Of a stretch of 64,000 nt of DNA, positions 33,811 to 45,802 are shown piece after piece; positions within the stretch are counted from its first letter, which is position 1, and each line of letters begins with the position of its first letter. The translations under genes and the position numbers were made by a program. The notes below the pieces were generated by a model. It searched no databases, had not been told where the DNA came from, and saw only the letters and a program-made list of their open reading frames with translations. The stretch lies in contig OU015532.1 of NCBI GenBank assembly GCA_907165065.1, positions 45,361,839 to 45,425,838 of the forward strand, given 5' to 3'. The DNA comes from Caprimulgus europaeus. Taxonomy: Eukaryota > Chordata > Aves > Caprimulgiformes > Caprimulgidae.

Positions 33811-33840
33811 TTCCTTCTCTCTCTCTCTCTCTCTCTCTCC
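33811..33840. repeat. (TC)n microsatellite before ALX4 exon 2
   Basis: About 12-14 TC units starting roughly 80 bases and ending roughly 50 bases upstream of the exon 2 acceptor. It is part of a longer C/T-rich run leading to that splice site. Confidence 0.88.
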
Positions 33841-33890
33841 CCTTCCCCACCTTGCCCTCCTCTCCCCTCCCACCCTCCCACCCCAAATAG

Positions 33891-34201
33891 GTAAGGAGAG
33901 CAGTTTGGGAGAGGCAGACTTGCAGCCGAGCTCCGACCCTTCGGGAATGGACAGCAGCTACCTCAGCGTGAAGGAGGCCGGGGTGAAGGTGACCCAGGAC
34001 AGAGCCAGCACGGACCTCCCCAGCCCCATGGACAAGGCTGACTCGGAGAGCAACAAGGGCAAGAAGCGGAGGAACCGTACCACCTTCACCAGTTACCAGC
34101 TGGAGGAGCTGGAGAAGGTCTTCCAGAAGACCCACTACCCAGATGTCTATGCCAGGGAGCAGCTAGCCATGAGGACAGACCTCACTGAGGCTCGTGTACA
34201 G
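33891..34201 (+). CDS. ALX4: ALX4 exon 2: linker and homeodomain residues 1-46 (protein residues 134-237)
   Basis: Acceptor CCCCAAATAG precedes the exon. Its first two bases complete the Gly codon left open by exon 1, giving KESSLGE, as in known ALX4 proteins. The segment [15 protein letters not shown] and the acidic/Ser block [11 protein letters not shown] lead into the homeodomain, which starts near residue 192 ([12 protein letters not shown]). Arg/Thr-rich N-terminal arm residues and helices 1 and 2 ([20 protein letters not shown]) are intact. The exon ends after Gln at homeodomain position 46 with donor GTAACA, the standard intron position of paired-like homeobox genes. This half contacts the minor groove and supports cooperative dimer binding on paired TAAT sites. 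Confidence 0.97.
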
Positions 34202-35139
34202 GTAACAGGGGGATGCCCTGGGGCTGGGCGAGGGGTGGGCAAGCTGCAAACAAGCCCCCTGCTCTTGGGGGAGTGAAAACATGAGCCCTGCAAATTTGGT
34301 GTCCCTTGTCACCTGCAGCCCCACCACAGCCAAGTCCTTCCCAGAGCCCATGCCACAGACTGGCACACCTCTCCAGCACGCTGAGGTCCATCTCTGACAT
34401 GTCTGTGTCCATGTCTGGCACTCGTGTCAGCTCCTTTATTTGGGCTGGTGTCCTGAGCTGGAGAGGATCCTTGTCCTTGAGCTAGCGGGGCAGGTAAGCC
34501 TCACTGTCACCCTAAACAAAGCCACTACAAAAACTACTTTCTTCAGGGGACTTGACAAGGGACACAGGTTCATGAGCCCTTGAGTGGTAATGAGCTTTCC
34601 CACAGAATGGGATCCTTCTGGCAAGGTGGTGACCAGGACCATACCAGAGAGCAGGAGGTGATACAGGAGAGGCAGCTCTTCCTGCCTGCTTGGCTAACCA
34701 GGCACTGAAACTTCATGAAGCTTGGTGATCTGGAGCAAAAAAGTGCTCCCACCATCTTAAAAGGATCAGGAGAGGCCAACAGCCATGCTGCAGTCTCACC
34801 AACTCCATCCACGCAGGTGCCAGATCCCATGAACTACCTCCTTGGAACTAACCTGGGCATCCAGCAGAGCCAAGCTCCACACTGAAGGAAGGAATGATTC
34901 TCTGAACCCTGCTCTTTCCTCTGAGTCAAGGTTAAACCAAAGGCCTGGCAGAGCTCAGAAGCATTTGCAAAATGGAGCACCATCACTTAGAACTTGGACA
35001 TCCACAGTTCACGCCTTGATGGCCATCAAAGGTCCCACTGATGCTTAGGCTCTTGTTCTCCAGTCCTGCTAACCCTGTGACTTCCATCTGCAGGCATTTA
35101 GCAGCTCACCACCTCAGAACCTGCAGCATTAGCATAGAG
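34202..35139 (+). other. ALX4: ALX4 intron 2, 5' part, unique sequence
   Basis: Starts at the GTAACA donor. No other gene or repeat recognised. Confidence 0.5.
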
Positions 35140-35357
35140 AATTAGGAGAAACACCTTCACCAAAAGGGCAGTCAAGCATTGGAACAGGCTGCCCAGGGAG
35201 TGGTGGAGTCACCTTCCCTGGTGGGATTTAACAGATGGGCAGACGAGGTGCTCAGGGACCACCATGGGTTAGAGGTGGAATTGGCAGTGTTGGGTTGATG
35301 GTTGGACTCAATGATCTTAAAGGTCTTTCCAACCACTGTGATTCTCTGATTCTATGA
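35140..35357 (+). mobile_element. CR1 LINE 3'-end fragment
   Basis: Sense-oriented. AGCATTGGAACAGGCTGCCC to the GATTCTCTGATTCTATGA tail. Confidence 0.9.
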
Positions 35358-35984
35358 CAATAGCTGGTGTGTGGAGGCATCTGATTATCCTCTTATACCA
35401 AGAAGATTCCCAGGTCCTGGGCAGCTTGTCCTCTGCTCTAACCTGTACAAGCAGATGTTGCAAACAGTGGAATCAGTCCATTTTTCTCTGTAGATCTCCA
35501 TCCATTTCAGCTGGCTGCAGGAGTTTTCTGGTCTGCTTTCCAAAGTTGTTTTGCAGGTGGGCCTGGGGTGCTCTTCTTCCCCACAGCTGTTTCTCTTCAT
35601 TTCAGGAGAAAGCAGCACGATTCCCATCGGTCCCACATGTAGTGTGGCCAGTGCTGTGGGATGGGCAGAAGAAGGCAGCCCTAGAACCAGCAGCTCTTAG
35701 CTTCTGCCACTGGATACGGCCCTTGATTTCCCAGGGACACATCCCAAGTGCTGGTGGGGTCTCCTGGGAGGCCCCACCAGTGACCAACTGCACCACGCAT
35801 GGAATTCCTTATGCTCAGGAATGAGAAGGAGGTGATGCAGGGTGGTGAGCTCCTCCTGCTCATCCCTGAGAGATGGTGTGCAGCTAGCCTATCCCAGCTA
35901 GCCCATCCCAACTGGCCTTCAGGGCTGGCTAGCAGAGCCAGGGCAGGCAGGGTAGATGCAATCCATGAGTTCATTACGTAGGAC
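35358..35984 (+). other. ALX4: ALX4 intron 2, unique sequence
   Basis: No gene or mobile element recognised. Includes a short CTAGCCTATCCCAGCTAGCC duplication near 35885-35912. Confidence 0.4.
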
Positions 35985-36178
35985 TATGAGGGTGGTGAGA
36001 CCCTGGCCCAGGTTGCCCAGAGAAGCTGTGGCTGCTCCTCCCTGGAAGTGTTCAAGGCCAGGTTGGATGAGGCTTTGAGCAACCTGGTCTAGTGGAAGGT
36101 GTCCCTGCTGCTGGCAGGGGGGTTGGAACTGGATGAGCTTTAAGGTCCCTTCCAACCCAAACCAGTCTGGGATTCTAG
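35985..36178 (+). mobile_element. CR1 LINE 3'-end fragment
   Basis: Sense-oriented. GAGGGTGGTGAGACCCTGGC to the CCAGTCTGGGATTCTAGGA tail. Same subfamily as 42586. Confidence 0.9.
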
Positions 36179-37059
36179 GACCCACGATCTCAGGGTTTTT
36201 TCCTCACTTTACCACTGGATAACACCAAGGCCAAGGACAGAATCACCTCTCATGCAGCCAGGAGGAAATATGGCAGCAGGAAGGTGCAGCCTGAGGGTTT
36301 CTTCTGCTCTGAGACAATCACCCCAGCAGACCCAGGCAGCCAAGCACAGCCTCTCTCCTCTTGTGACCTCCAGCTCACACCTCTCGCTTGGGGTGGCGAT
36401 GACAGGGCTCAGCAACAGAGAGGCTGGAGGACTTGTCTCAATGGCCTGACCACTCAATCACTTATCCCAGGGTGAAAGGGGTAAGCACTTGCTTTTCACT
36501 CACTCCTCCAGCCCTACCAGGAAGGACCTCATCCCTCAAGTTGCTGACTGGCACCCAACCACCACCTCATGATGAAGGGCTTACCATGGCATTGGTCAAA
36601 ATGCAGCCTCCCTGGCACTGGAGAGCAAGAACCAGCAGGCTCATGCCAAGCTCTGGGACACCTCATGTGCCAGGTATTTCATGTGGGTTCCCTGGAGCTG
36701 CTGGCTAGCAAGCTGCTCAGCCTTGACACGGCGGTGACAGTCCCCAGGAGGTGTGAGGACACAGCCTGGGGTGGCACAGGGCTCTTCTGCTGATGGCACA
36801 AGGCTGCGCTTCCCACGATGGAGGCTTTCAGGGCTGGAGACTTAATGAATCATCCTCGTGCCTGTCTCCAGCTCTGGATTGTGTCATGGCTTGTTCAGGT
36901 TTGGCTTTGACCTCCCATCCCTCTGGGCAGCTCTACTCATCAGAAAGCCAGCACTGAAGCACCAAGGGCCATCAGCTCACAGCCAGAGAGCGGGCATGGG
37001 CACGGGGTGGCAGCCCAGGAGACCCAGGGCAAAGCAAACACCTACTGCAGGGACCTAAT
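36179..37059 (+). other. ALX4: ALX4 intron 2, unique sequence
   Basis: No gene or repeat recognised. Confidence 0.4.
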
Positions 37060-37297
37060 GGCCTCAGGTTGCACCAGGGGAGGTTCAGGTTGGATATCAA
37101 GAAAAATTTCTGCACTGAAAGGGTTCTCAGGCACTGGAATGGGCTGTCCAGGGCAGTGGTGGAGTTCCCATCCCTGGAGGTGTTTAAAAGACAGGTAGAT
37201 GGGGTGCTCAGAGATCTGGTTTAGTAGTGGACAGGTATGGTTGGACTCAATGATCTCAAAGATCTTTTCCAACCAAATGATTCTGTGATTCTATGAA
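37060..37297 (+). mobile_element. CR1 LINE 3'-end fragment
   Basis: Sense-oriented. GGCCTCAGGTTGCACCAGGG to the ATTCTGTGATTCTATGA tail. Confidence 0.92.
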
Positions 37298-38634
37298 CCT
37301 GGGCCAAGGCAGAGGGTGGAAATCACAAATAAGCCACAAGCCACTCACTTCTTTCCTCCTGAGAGCCACATAGCCATTGTGTGCTCTCAGACACCCTCCA
37401 CGAAGCTGCTGTTGGGGGACTGTGCACACACCTGCTACAGCCCCAAGGGCTTGGAGGAGAACTCAACAATCCACCTCTCAAGGAAGGTGCTGTCCTCTAA
37501 GGGATGGTGAGCATCCTGGGATCATTTCATGGAGGCACAAGGCTGAAGGAAGCAAAGCAGAGCAGCAGGAAGCTGAGGAGTCCAGCAGGTCTGAGATGTG
37601 ATGGTCCCTCCCATGGCTTTTGGCTGGAGGTTGTCCCCTCCTGCCAAGCTCAGCTCCCTGGGGAGCACAACCAGCCACCATGCTGCAGGAAGGAGCAGAT
37701 GTGGAGCACAGACAGGGGAGTGGCAGCTCTGGTTTCTTTTCCATCCCTTTCCCAAGCTCACACTTCATTAGTGAAATACCTGCTGGAGGTCTCAGTGCCT
37801 GGAGAAGAGCTCAGGCCAGCAGCGGGCATGGGGTGAGCCATGCTGTCTACAGAGCGGTGGCATCCCAGAGCCTGACCCCTCTCCTGCTCCGTTTCTCTGC
37901 CTGCCTTGGTCTCCAGACATCAGAGCTGGTGTCCAACGACATCAAAGCTAATTCCCCCTGGGATGCCATGCAGCATTGTCCCTGGTCCCTTGTGCCAAGC
38001 TACGGCACATCCCTGGCTTTGGGAGTGGGAGCTGTGCAGAAACCCTGCGCCAAGGAAGAGCCACCAAGGCTGGAGAAAGGGTGCTCAGAAACCAAGGGCT
38101 CAGAAACCAACCTGCAAGGGTGTGCAACAGGCAATATTTTCATGCAGGTCCTACACAGCCTGTGTATCCCATTCCTTCCTCCTCCTTTTCCATAGCTGGG
38201 GTTGCAGAACCCTGGAAAGAGCTCCTGCTCGGTACCAGCAACTGCCTGAGGTTCTTCCAGCCCATCCAGAGCTGCAGCAGATGTCTGAGGTGGTGGCACT
38301 AGAGAAACATGGTAAACACACAGGTGTATTCACACACAGCTCCTGCCCCTGTGCCTGCAGACACACACACACACACCCCCAAGCCCATGCCAGCCCAGCT
38401 CCAGCTGCTCATCTCCCTTGGCCCACCCCATGGCAGAAGAGAAGGAGATGGGGCTGGAAGGAGGCTTGGTGGCCAGGGAATATAACCCTCAGCCAACCCC
38501 CCTCAGAGAGCCAACCTTCTGATTGCTGGGACCCTTAATGACATGGTTTTGGCGGTGACCCTGTGATGTGGCGGGGGCATGAAAGGGAGAGGGAAATGTC
38601 AAACTCTGCCAAAGCAAAAACACTGCCTTGGAAA
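37298..38634 (+). other. ALX4: ALX4 intron 2, unique sequence
   Basis: About 1.3 kb with no recognised gene. A (CA)n run lies near 38360-38377. Confidence 0.4.
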
Positions 38635-38945
38635 AGAAAAAAAGGAAAAAGAAAAAGAAAGAGAAAAAGGAAAAGAAAAAGGAAAAGAAAAAGGAAAAGA
38701 AAAAGGAAAAGAAAAAGGAAAAGAAAAAGAAAAAGAAAAAGAAAAAGAAAAAGAAAAAGAAAAAGAAAAAGAAAAAGAAAAAGAAAAAGAAAAAGAAAAA
38801 GAAAAAGAAAAAGAAAAAGAAAAAGAAAAAGAAAAAGAAAAAGAAAAAGAAAAAGAGAAAGAAAAAGAGAAAGAAAAAGAGAAAGAAAGAGAAAAAGAGA
38901 AAGAAAGAGAAAAAGAGAAAAAGAGAAAGAAAAAAAGCAAAGCAA
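38635..38945. repeat. (AAAAAG)n homopurine microsatellite, about 310 bp
   Basis: Continuous A/G hexanucleotide and related units, open in several frames on both strands (Lys/Glu or Phe/Leu/Ser). It is the longest pure purine block in the window. Confidence 0.95.
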
Positions 38946-39779
38946 AGCAAGAAGTAATATATCTTGATCCCTTTTCCCCCATAAAACCCTGGGAGGCTGC
39001 TGGAAGGAGCGGAAAGACTGAGCTAAGCCTGCAGGAAATTAAACATGAAATGAAAACAAGCTCAAGTTATTCAATTCTCTCATCCCAGGCTCCAGTTTCC
39101 CATTCCAGGCCACTGATAGACTGGTGTCCAGTTTCAGCGCTCCAGGAGGAATTCTGGCTCTGTTCGTGCCGGCTGGAAAGCAAAGGGCTGGTGGCCATCT
39201 CTGGGAAGAGAGGAGATGATCTGGCTTGTAGCAGAGGGATGGGGTCCTGGAGACAGACAGACAGACAGACAGACAGACAGCTGGAGGCTGAGCAGGGGGG
39301 GGCATGGATGGGCAGAAGGGACGCTGCTAGGGGAGAGTGGGAGCATGTGAGGTGTGAACGTGGTGGGCAGCGATGGTGGCTTGAGCACAGGGTGCAGGGC
39401 CCCAGGCTGGATCTGGCCCCGTGGTTGCCACCAGTCAGGAGAAAGGGGAAATCACCTTTTTCTTTGCCTTGGGGGAAGGATGAAGGCAGCAATGCAGTCC
39501 CCAACCATCCAGCCATGGCCAGAGGGTGAGGTCCTGGCACAGCCCATCCACCTGTGTCCTGTGCACTGTGTCCTTGGTGGCAGGGGCAGATGGGCCATCT
39601 GTAATCATGAATCTGTAAATGCAGAGAGTATTGTTAGTGAACTTGAGAACTGTTAGAACAGTTGCCAGAGTTCCTCCTTACATGGACATCAGTGCATTTT
39701 TGGGCTAGAGAGGCTCATACTCCAACACAGTTCTGGGTCCCAGATACAGGGAGCTGTGATGGGCTAAAATTGATGATAA
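38946..39779 (+). other. ALX4: ALX4 intron 2, unique sequence
   Basis: Contains (GACA)n at about 39252-39280. No gene recognised. Confidence 0.45.
39252..39280. repeat. (GACA)n microsatellite
   Basis: About seven perfect AGAC units. Confidence 0.92.
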
Positions 39780-40244
39780 TCATGGAATCCCAGACTGGTT
39801 TGGGTGGGAAGGGACCTTAGAGCTCATCCAGTTCCAACCCCCCTGCCAGCAGCAGGGACACCTTCCACTAGACCAGGTTGCTCAAAGCCTCATCCAACCT
39901 GGCCCTGAACACTTCCAGGGAGGAGCAGCCACAGCTTCTCTGGGCAACCTGGGCCAGGGTCTCACCACCCTCACACCAAAGAATTTCTTCATAATACTGA
40001 ATCTAAACCTCCCCTCTTCCAGTTTGAAGCCATCACCCCTTGTTCTGTCACTCCCTGCCCTTGGCCAAAGTCCCTCCCCAGCCTTCCTGGAGCCCCTTCA
40101 GGTACTGGGAGGCCACTAGAAGGTCTCCCTGGAACCTTCTCTTCTCCAGGCTGAACAGCCCCAACTCTCCCAGCCTGTCCTCACAGCAGAGCTGCTCCAG
40201 CCCTTGGATCATCCTCATGGCCTCCTCTGGACTCCTTCTAACAT
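39780..40244 (-). mobile_element. CR1 LINE 3' end, longer fragment
   Basis: Antisense, about 465 bp. CATGGAATCCCAGACTGGTT, GCTTCTCTGGGCAACCTGGG, and the ORF2-end segment TCTCCAGGCTGAACAGCCCC. Confidence 0.92.
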
Positions 40245-40929
40245 GTTTCCATTTTTTGTATGATAGTTTGATGGTTAAAGCAGCCATTCAGGAAGGAGGA
40301 ACATGAGGAACCCTCTTACATTGCATTCAGTCCAAGATGAAGTGAATTTATAAATGTCCCCATATCTTTACCAAGTGCCAAAGTCACTACCTTGTAGAGA
40401 AGTTGGAATACACTCTGTGCTTGTCTCTGGAAGCTGAGCTGTAGTTTGGACAGCAGTTGGGTGCCAGGGCAGTGAGACAGCAAGCAGGAACCTCCTGCTT
40501 TCTTTGTCTGGGGCCATTCCCAGCTTCTCCACCCCCCACAGCACATCAGCTGCGTGTGCATATGGATTTAGGCACCAGCATATGGCTGAATGTTTATGGA
40601 GACATGAAACATTTTCTGTTCTGTAGATTTTTATAGGGCTGATTTGGTACATCAGGGCTTATCAAAGCATCATCTGCAGGAGTCAAATCCATGACATTAC
40701 CCTACATTCCCACCCTAATTGTTAACACTGAGCTGCAGCCCACAGCGACTGCTTATCCCTGCACCAAGTACCCCGTCCTGAGCCCAGAGCACACGCTGCA
40801 CCAGCTGCTGCAACCTCCACCCTCACATCCCCATCCCACAGCAGCTTCTCTTGACTACAGGAGACAGGCAATGGAAAGAAAATGGACTTTGGTTAGTTGT
40901 CAGATCTACTGTTGAAAATCAGGTGTCTT
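40245..40929 (+). other. ALX4: ALX4 intron 2, unique sequence
   Basis: No gene or repeat recognised. Confidence 0.4.
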
Positions 40930-41193
40930 CTAGGACAAGAGGAAATGGCCTCAAGTTGCCCCAAGGGCAGTTGAGATGGGATGTGAGGAAGAATTTCTTT
41001 GCTGAAAGGGTTCTGAGGCATTGGAAGGGGTTGCCCAGGGCAGTGGTGGAGTCCCCATCCCTGGAGGGATTGAAGAGTCGTGTAGACACAGTGCTGAGGG
41101 ACATGGGTCAGTAGGGGTCTGGTCAGTGTTGGGTTCATGGTTGGACTCAATGATCTTAAATGGCTTCTCCAATCAAGGAAATTCTGTGACTCT
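40930..41193 (+). mobile_element. CR1 LINE 3'-end fragment
   Basis: Sense-oriented, same subfamily as 25460 and 56846. CTAGGACAAGAGGAAATGGC to ATTCTGTGACTCTAAG. Confidence 0.92.
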
Positions 41194-41514
41194 AAGACTG
41201 AGGAAGCCAGGAAATGTTTAGGATTAGTTGGGGGTTTTTTTCTGACACCTCTGCACTATACATTGTCCTGCCTGCCCTGTTTCCCCTGGTGCACTGTGGA
41301 GGCTTGGAGAAAGCCAACTGTGAAATACCAAGCAGCCTGAAAGGACTTGGACCAGAAGAGAAAAGAGAACTTTAAAAACTGCTCCAAACCTTGTTGCAAG
41401 TGTTTCGGAGCAATGGCTCACTGCCAGCCCGTGGGGCATCTCCAGCACCCCCGGCACCAGTGCTGGGACTGAAGACACTCTTCCATTCAGCCCATCGTGA
41501 TGGTTTGCCACAGC

Positions 41515-41750
41515 TTCCCAACCCCCCCTGCCAAAGCAGGTTCCCTACACCAGGTTGCACAGGAAAGTGTCCAGGTGGGTTTGAACATCTCCAGAGAAGG
41601 AGACTCCACACCCTCTCTGGGCAGCCTGGCCCAGGGCTCCGGCACCCTCACAGTGAAGAAGTTTTTCCTCATGTTTAGGGTGAACCTCCTGTGTTCCAGC
41701 TTCTGCCAACTGCCCCTTGCCCTGTCACTGGCCACCACTGAGAAGAGTGG
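41515..41750 (-). mobile_element. CR1 LINE fragment, distinct older subfamily
   Basis: Antisense. GAGACTCCACACCCTCTCTG and GGCAGCCTGGCCCAGGGCTC, then GTGAAGAAGTTTTTCCTCAT. More diverged than the other copies. Confidence 0.82.
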
Positions 41751-42585
41751 TGTGGGAGTGCTCCGGGTGGGATGCTCAGGGATGCTCAGGACAGGCCAGC
41801 CCTGGGGAATGGCCGCATATGCCGGGCATATGTTCACCCCGGCCACGCACACAGCCAGGGCTCTGCTCCCTACCTGCTCCCCACCCCTCTGTGCACAGCG
41901 GGGGCTCCTCCAGCCCAGCAGGAACCGGGTCACCAGCGTTAACTTTGAATCTGCAGATCAAAGCCGTGTGATCTGGGCCAGCCCTGGGACTGGCCTGCAG
42001 CTGGGCTGCAACGGCCGTGCCAAGAAGAGGTAGAAGAAAAACAAGACAGATGCCTTGGGCATCAAACCTGCTGCAGGAGGATGCTCTCTGTCTGCAGCCT
42101 GTGCTTGGCTGGGATCACGTTAGGACCTTTCTGCTGGTGATTTTTTGGCTGAAAAATCCTCAGAAGGTTTTTTTTTACTTTGGGGGGTTAATACCAGGTT
42201 GCTGCTTTGGGTGTGGTTAGGCTGGCTGGCTGGTGGATGGTCCACACCAGTGGCATTGATCTAGATCCTACCCCATCCGCAGCCCATATGGGGAGGAAAG
42301 ACCTGGGTGCTGCACCAGCCATCCCCCTCAGTGAGCAGACCACAGCATGGCATGGTTGGACCCACAGCTGCCCCTCCTGCTATGGGGCTGGCCATGGTGG
42401 GGAGGGGGAAACTGAAGCAGAGGAGCTTTCAATGACTCTTACAGCACAAGAAGATCAGCCCAGACCAAAATCAACAGACCAACACGGGCTGCAAGTGCCA
42501 CTGCTCTCCTGTCCCCCAAAAGCCATCCTGCTGCCCTCCCATGTGCCACGTGCCTGGCTCACCCCGCTATCCTGCTCAAGGGCAG
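41751..42585 (+). other. ALX4: ALX4 intron 2, unique sequence
   Basis: No gene or repeat recognised. Confidence 0.4.
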
Positions 42586-42857
42586 GGAGTGACAGAACAA
42601 GGGGTGATGGCTTTAAACTGGTAGAGGGGAGATGGAGATGAGATCTGAGGAAGAAATTCTTTGCTGTGAGGGTGGTGAGACACTGGCCCAGGTTGCCCAG
42701 AGAAGCTGTGGCTGCTCCTCCCTGGAAGTGCTCTCGGCCAGGTTGGATGAGGCTTTGAGCAACCTGGTCTAGTGGAAGGTGTCCCTGCTGCTGGCAGGGG
42801 GGTTGGAACTGGATGAGCTTTAAGGTCCCTTCCAACCCAAACTATTCTATGATTCTA
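42586..42857 (+). mobile_element. CR1 LINE 3'-end fragment
   Basis: Sense-oriented. GAGTGACAGAACAAGGGGTG to the CTATTCTATGATTCTAAA tail. Confidence 0.93.
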
Positions 42858-43749
42858 AAGACACTGAGCTGGTGAAACCCAAAGTGCCCCAGGTTTCCCA
42901 GCTGCCCAGGAAGCAGCAGAGCTCGTTCCTTAGCCGGCACCGTGTAAAACTCGAAGCAGAACCTGCTCCTTTCATGCGCTGGCCTGACCTGCACAACCCC
43001 GCCCCCGGTGATCGCCCGCACCTCACCCTGCCTTCAAAGCGGCTCTTGATTGATGTGTTTCCCTGACTCACAAGCTTCAAGAGGCTTTGAAGACACTGGG
43101 CCAGGCTCTGATCTCTCTTATGTTGATGCAAATCAGGAGCAATGGTGCTGACAACAGTGCAATAATCCACACTGATGTCAAGCCAGTAAAAATAAGAGCA
43201 GAAACAGGGTTTTGGTCTTTCTTCTGCCTTGAAGGGGTCTGAGCAGCACTGTGAAGCAGAGAGCTGCAAACCCTGCAAAGAAAATGTCACTGTGAAGCAG
43301 AGAGCTGGAAACCCAGCAAAGAAAATGTCACTGTGAAGCAGAGAGCTGCAAACCCTGCAAAGAAAATGTCACTCTGTAGAGGGCACTTGTCCTTTCCTGC
43401 AGCTAAGAAGGGATGTTCTGTGTTTTATTTTGCATTTTCTTATTTTTTTTTAACAGTTAAGAAAAATAAGACTGAGAATTCAGTGAGACATGGTCTCCAT
43501 GGCATCACCACGGCCAGGATGGGGCCTGGGGGAAGCCCCTGAGCTGCTGGTTTCACCCTGGTAGCAGCACACTGGGATGTATTTGCACTTATCCAAGACT
43601 TGGGAACACGGGGCAGGACTCCCACTCCCCCATGGGCTTGTTCATGGAGCAGCACCCTGGCCTCACAACCCACCCAGCAAAGCTCTGTGTGCCCATGGGC
43701 TCCCCAGGGCCACCAGCCACCGCTGACCCCCTGTCCCCCTCTCCCTTAG
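42858..43749 (+). other. ALX4: ALX4 intron 2, 3' end
   Basis: Unique sequence plus a three-copy 41-bp repeat at 43248-43376. Ends with a pyrimidine tract and the TTAG acceptor used by exon 3. Confidence 0.6.
43248..43376. repeat. 41-bp tandem repeat, 3 copies
   Basis: Units starting GTGAAGCAGAGAGCT at 43251, 43292 and 43333. The outer two agree and the middle one differs at a few bases. Confidence 0.93.
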
Positions 43750-45419
<1,670 letters not shown>

Positions 45420-45743
45420 ATCCAGAACCCTTCCTGGATCAGCAACAACGGTGCTGCCTCCCCCGTCCCCGCCTGCGTCGTCCCCTGCGAGACAGTGCCC
45501 ACCTGCATGTCCCCTCACGCCCACCCACACGCGGCCGCCGGCGTCTCCGAGTTCCTCGGTGTCTCCGGTCCCGGTAGCCACGTGGGACAGACTCACATGG
45601 GTGGCCTCTTTGGTACAACTGGGATGAGTCCTGGTCTTAATGGTTACGAGTTGAACAACGAGCCGGACCGCAAGACCTCCAGCATCGCTGCCCTGAGGAT
45701 GAAAGCGAAGGAGCACAGTGCCGCTATCTCCTGGGCGACATGA
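45420..45743 (+). CDS. ALX4: ALX4 exon 4: C-terminal activation region and OAR domain (residues 281-387)
   Basis: Last coding exon, following acceptor TTCCCAG, in frame from IQNPSW. The Pro/Ser/Ala-rich segment ([23 protein letters not shown]) and [10 protein letters not shown] precede GLNGYEL. The C terminus carries the OAR (otp/aristaless/rax) motif [15 protein letters not shown] near residues 367-381 and ends ISWAT, exactly as ALX4 ends in other vertebrates; the TGA is at 45741-45743. OAR motifs are known to restrain DNA binding or activation in related proteins. Small differences from mammals are a His/Ala stretch ([11 protein letters not shown]) and TTGMSP. Coding frame is intact throughout, so the gene looks functional. 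Confidence 0.97.
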   Translation: MQNPSWISNNGAASPVPACVVPCETVPTCMSPHAHPHAAAGVSEFLGVSGPGSHVGQTHMGGLFGTTGMSPGLNGYELNNEPDRKTSSIAALRMKAKEHSAAISWAT

Positions 45744-45796
45744 CAGGGCTACAGCCCAGCACCCACCCGCCCGCCCGTCAGACGTGGGGACAGCCC

Positions 45797-45802
45797 AATA
45801 AA
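45797..45802 (+). terminator. ALX4: Proximal polyadenylation signal AATAAA
   Basis: Canonical hexamer 54 bases after the stop codon, in CCCAATAAATCC. No strong GT-rich element stands out just downstream, so use is uncertain. Confidence 0.35.

Noticed and set aside
38489-38967. Long Lys/Glu and Phe/Leu/Ser open frames on both strands
   Set aside because: They are translations of the (AAAAAG)n tract with no start context, domain or splice support.
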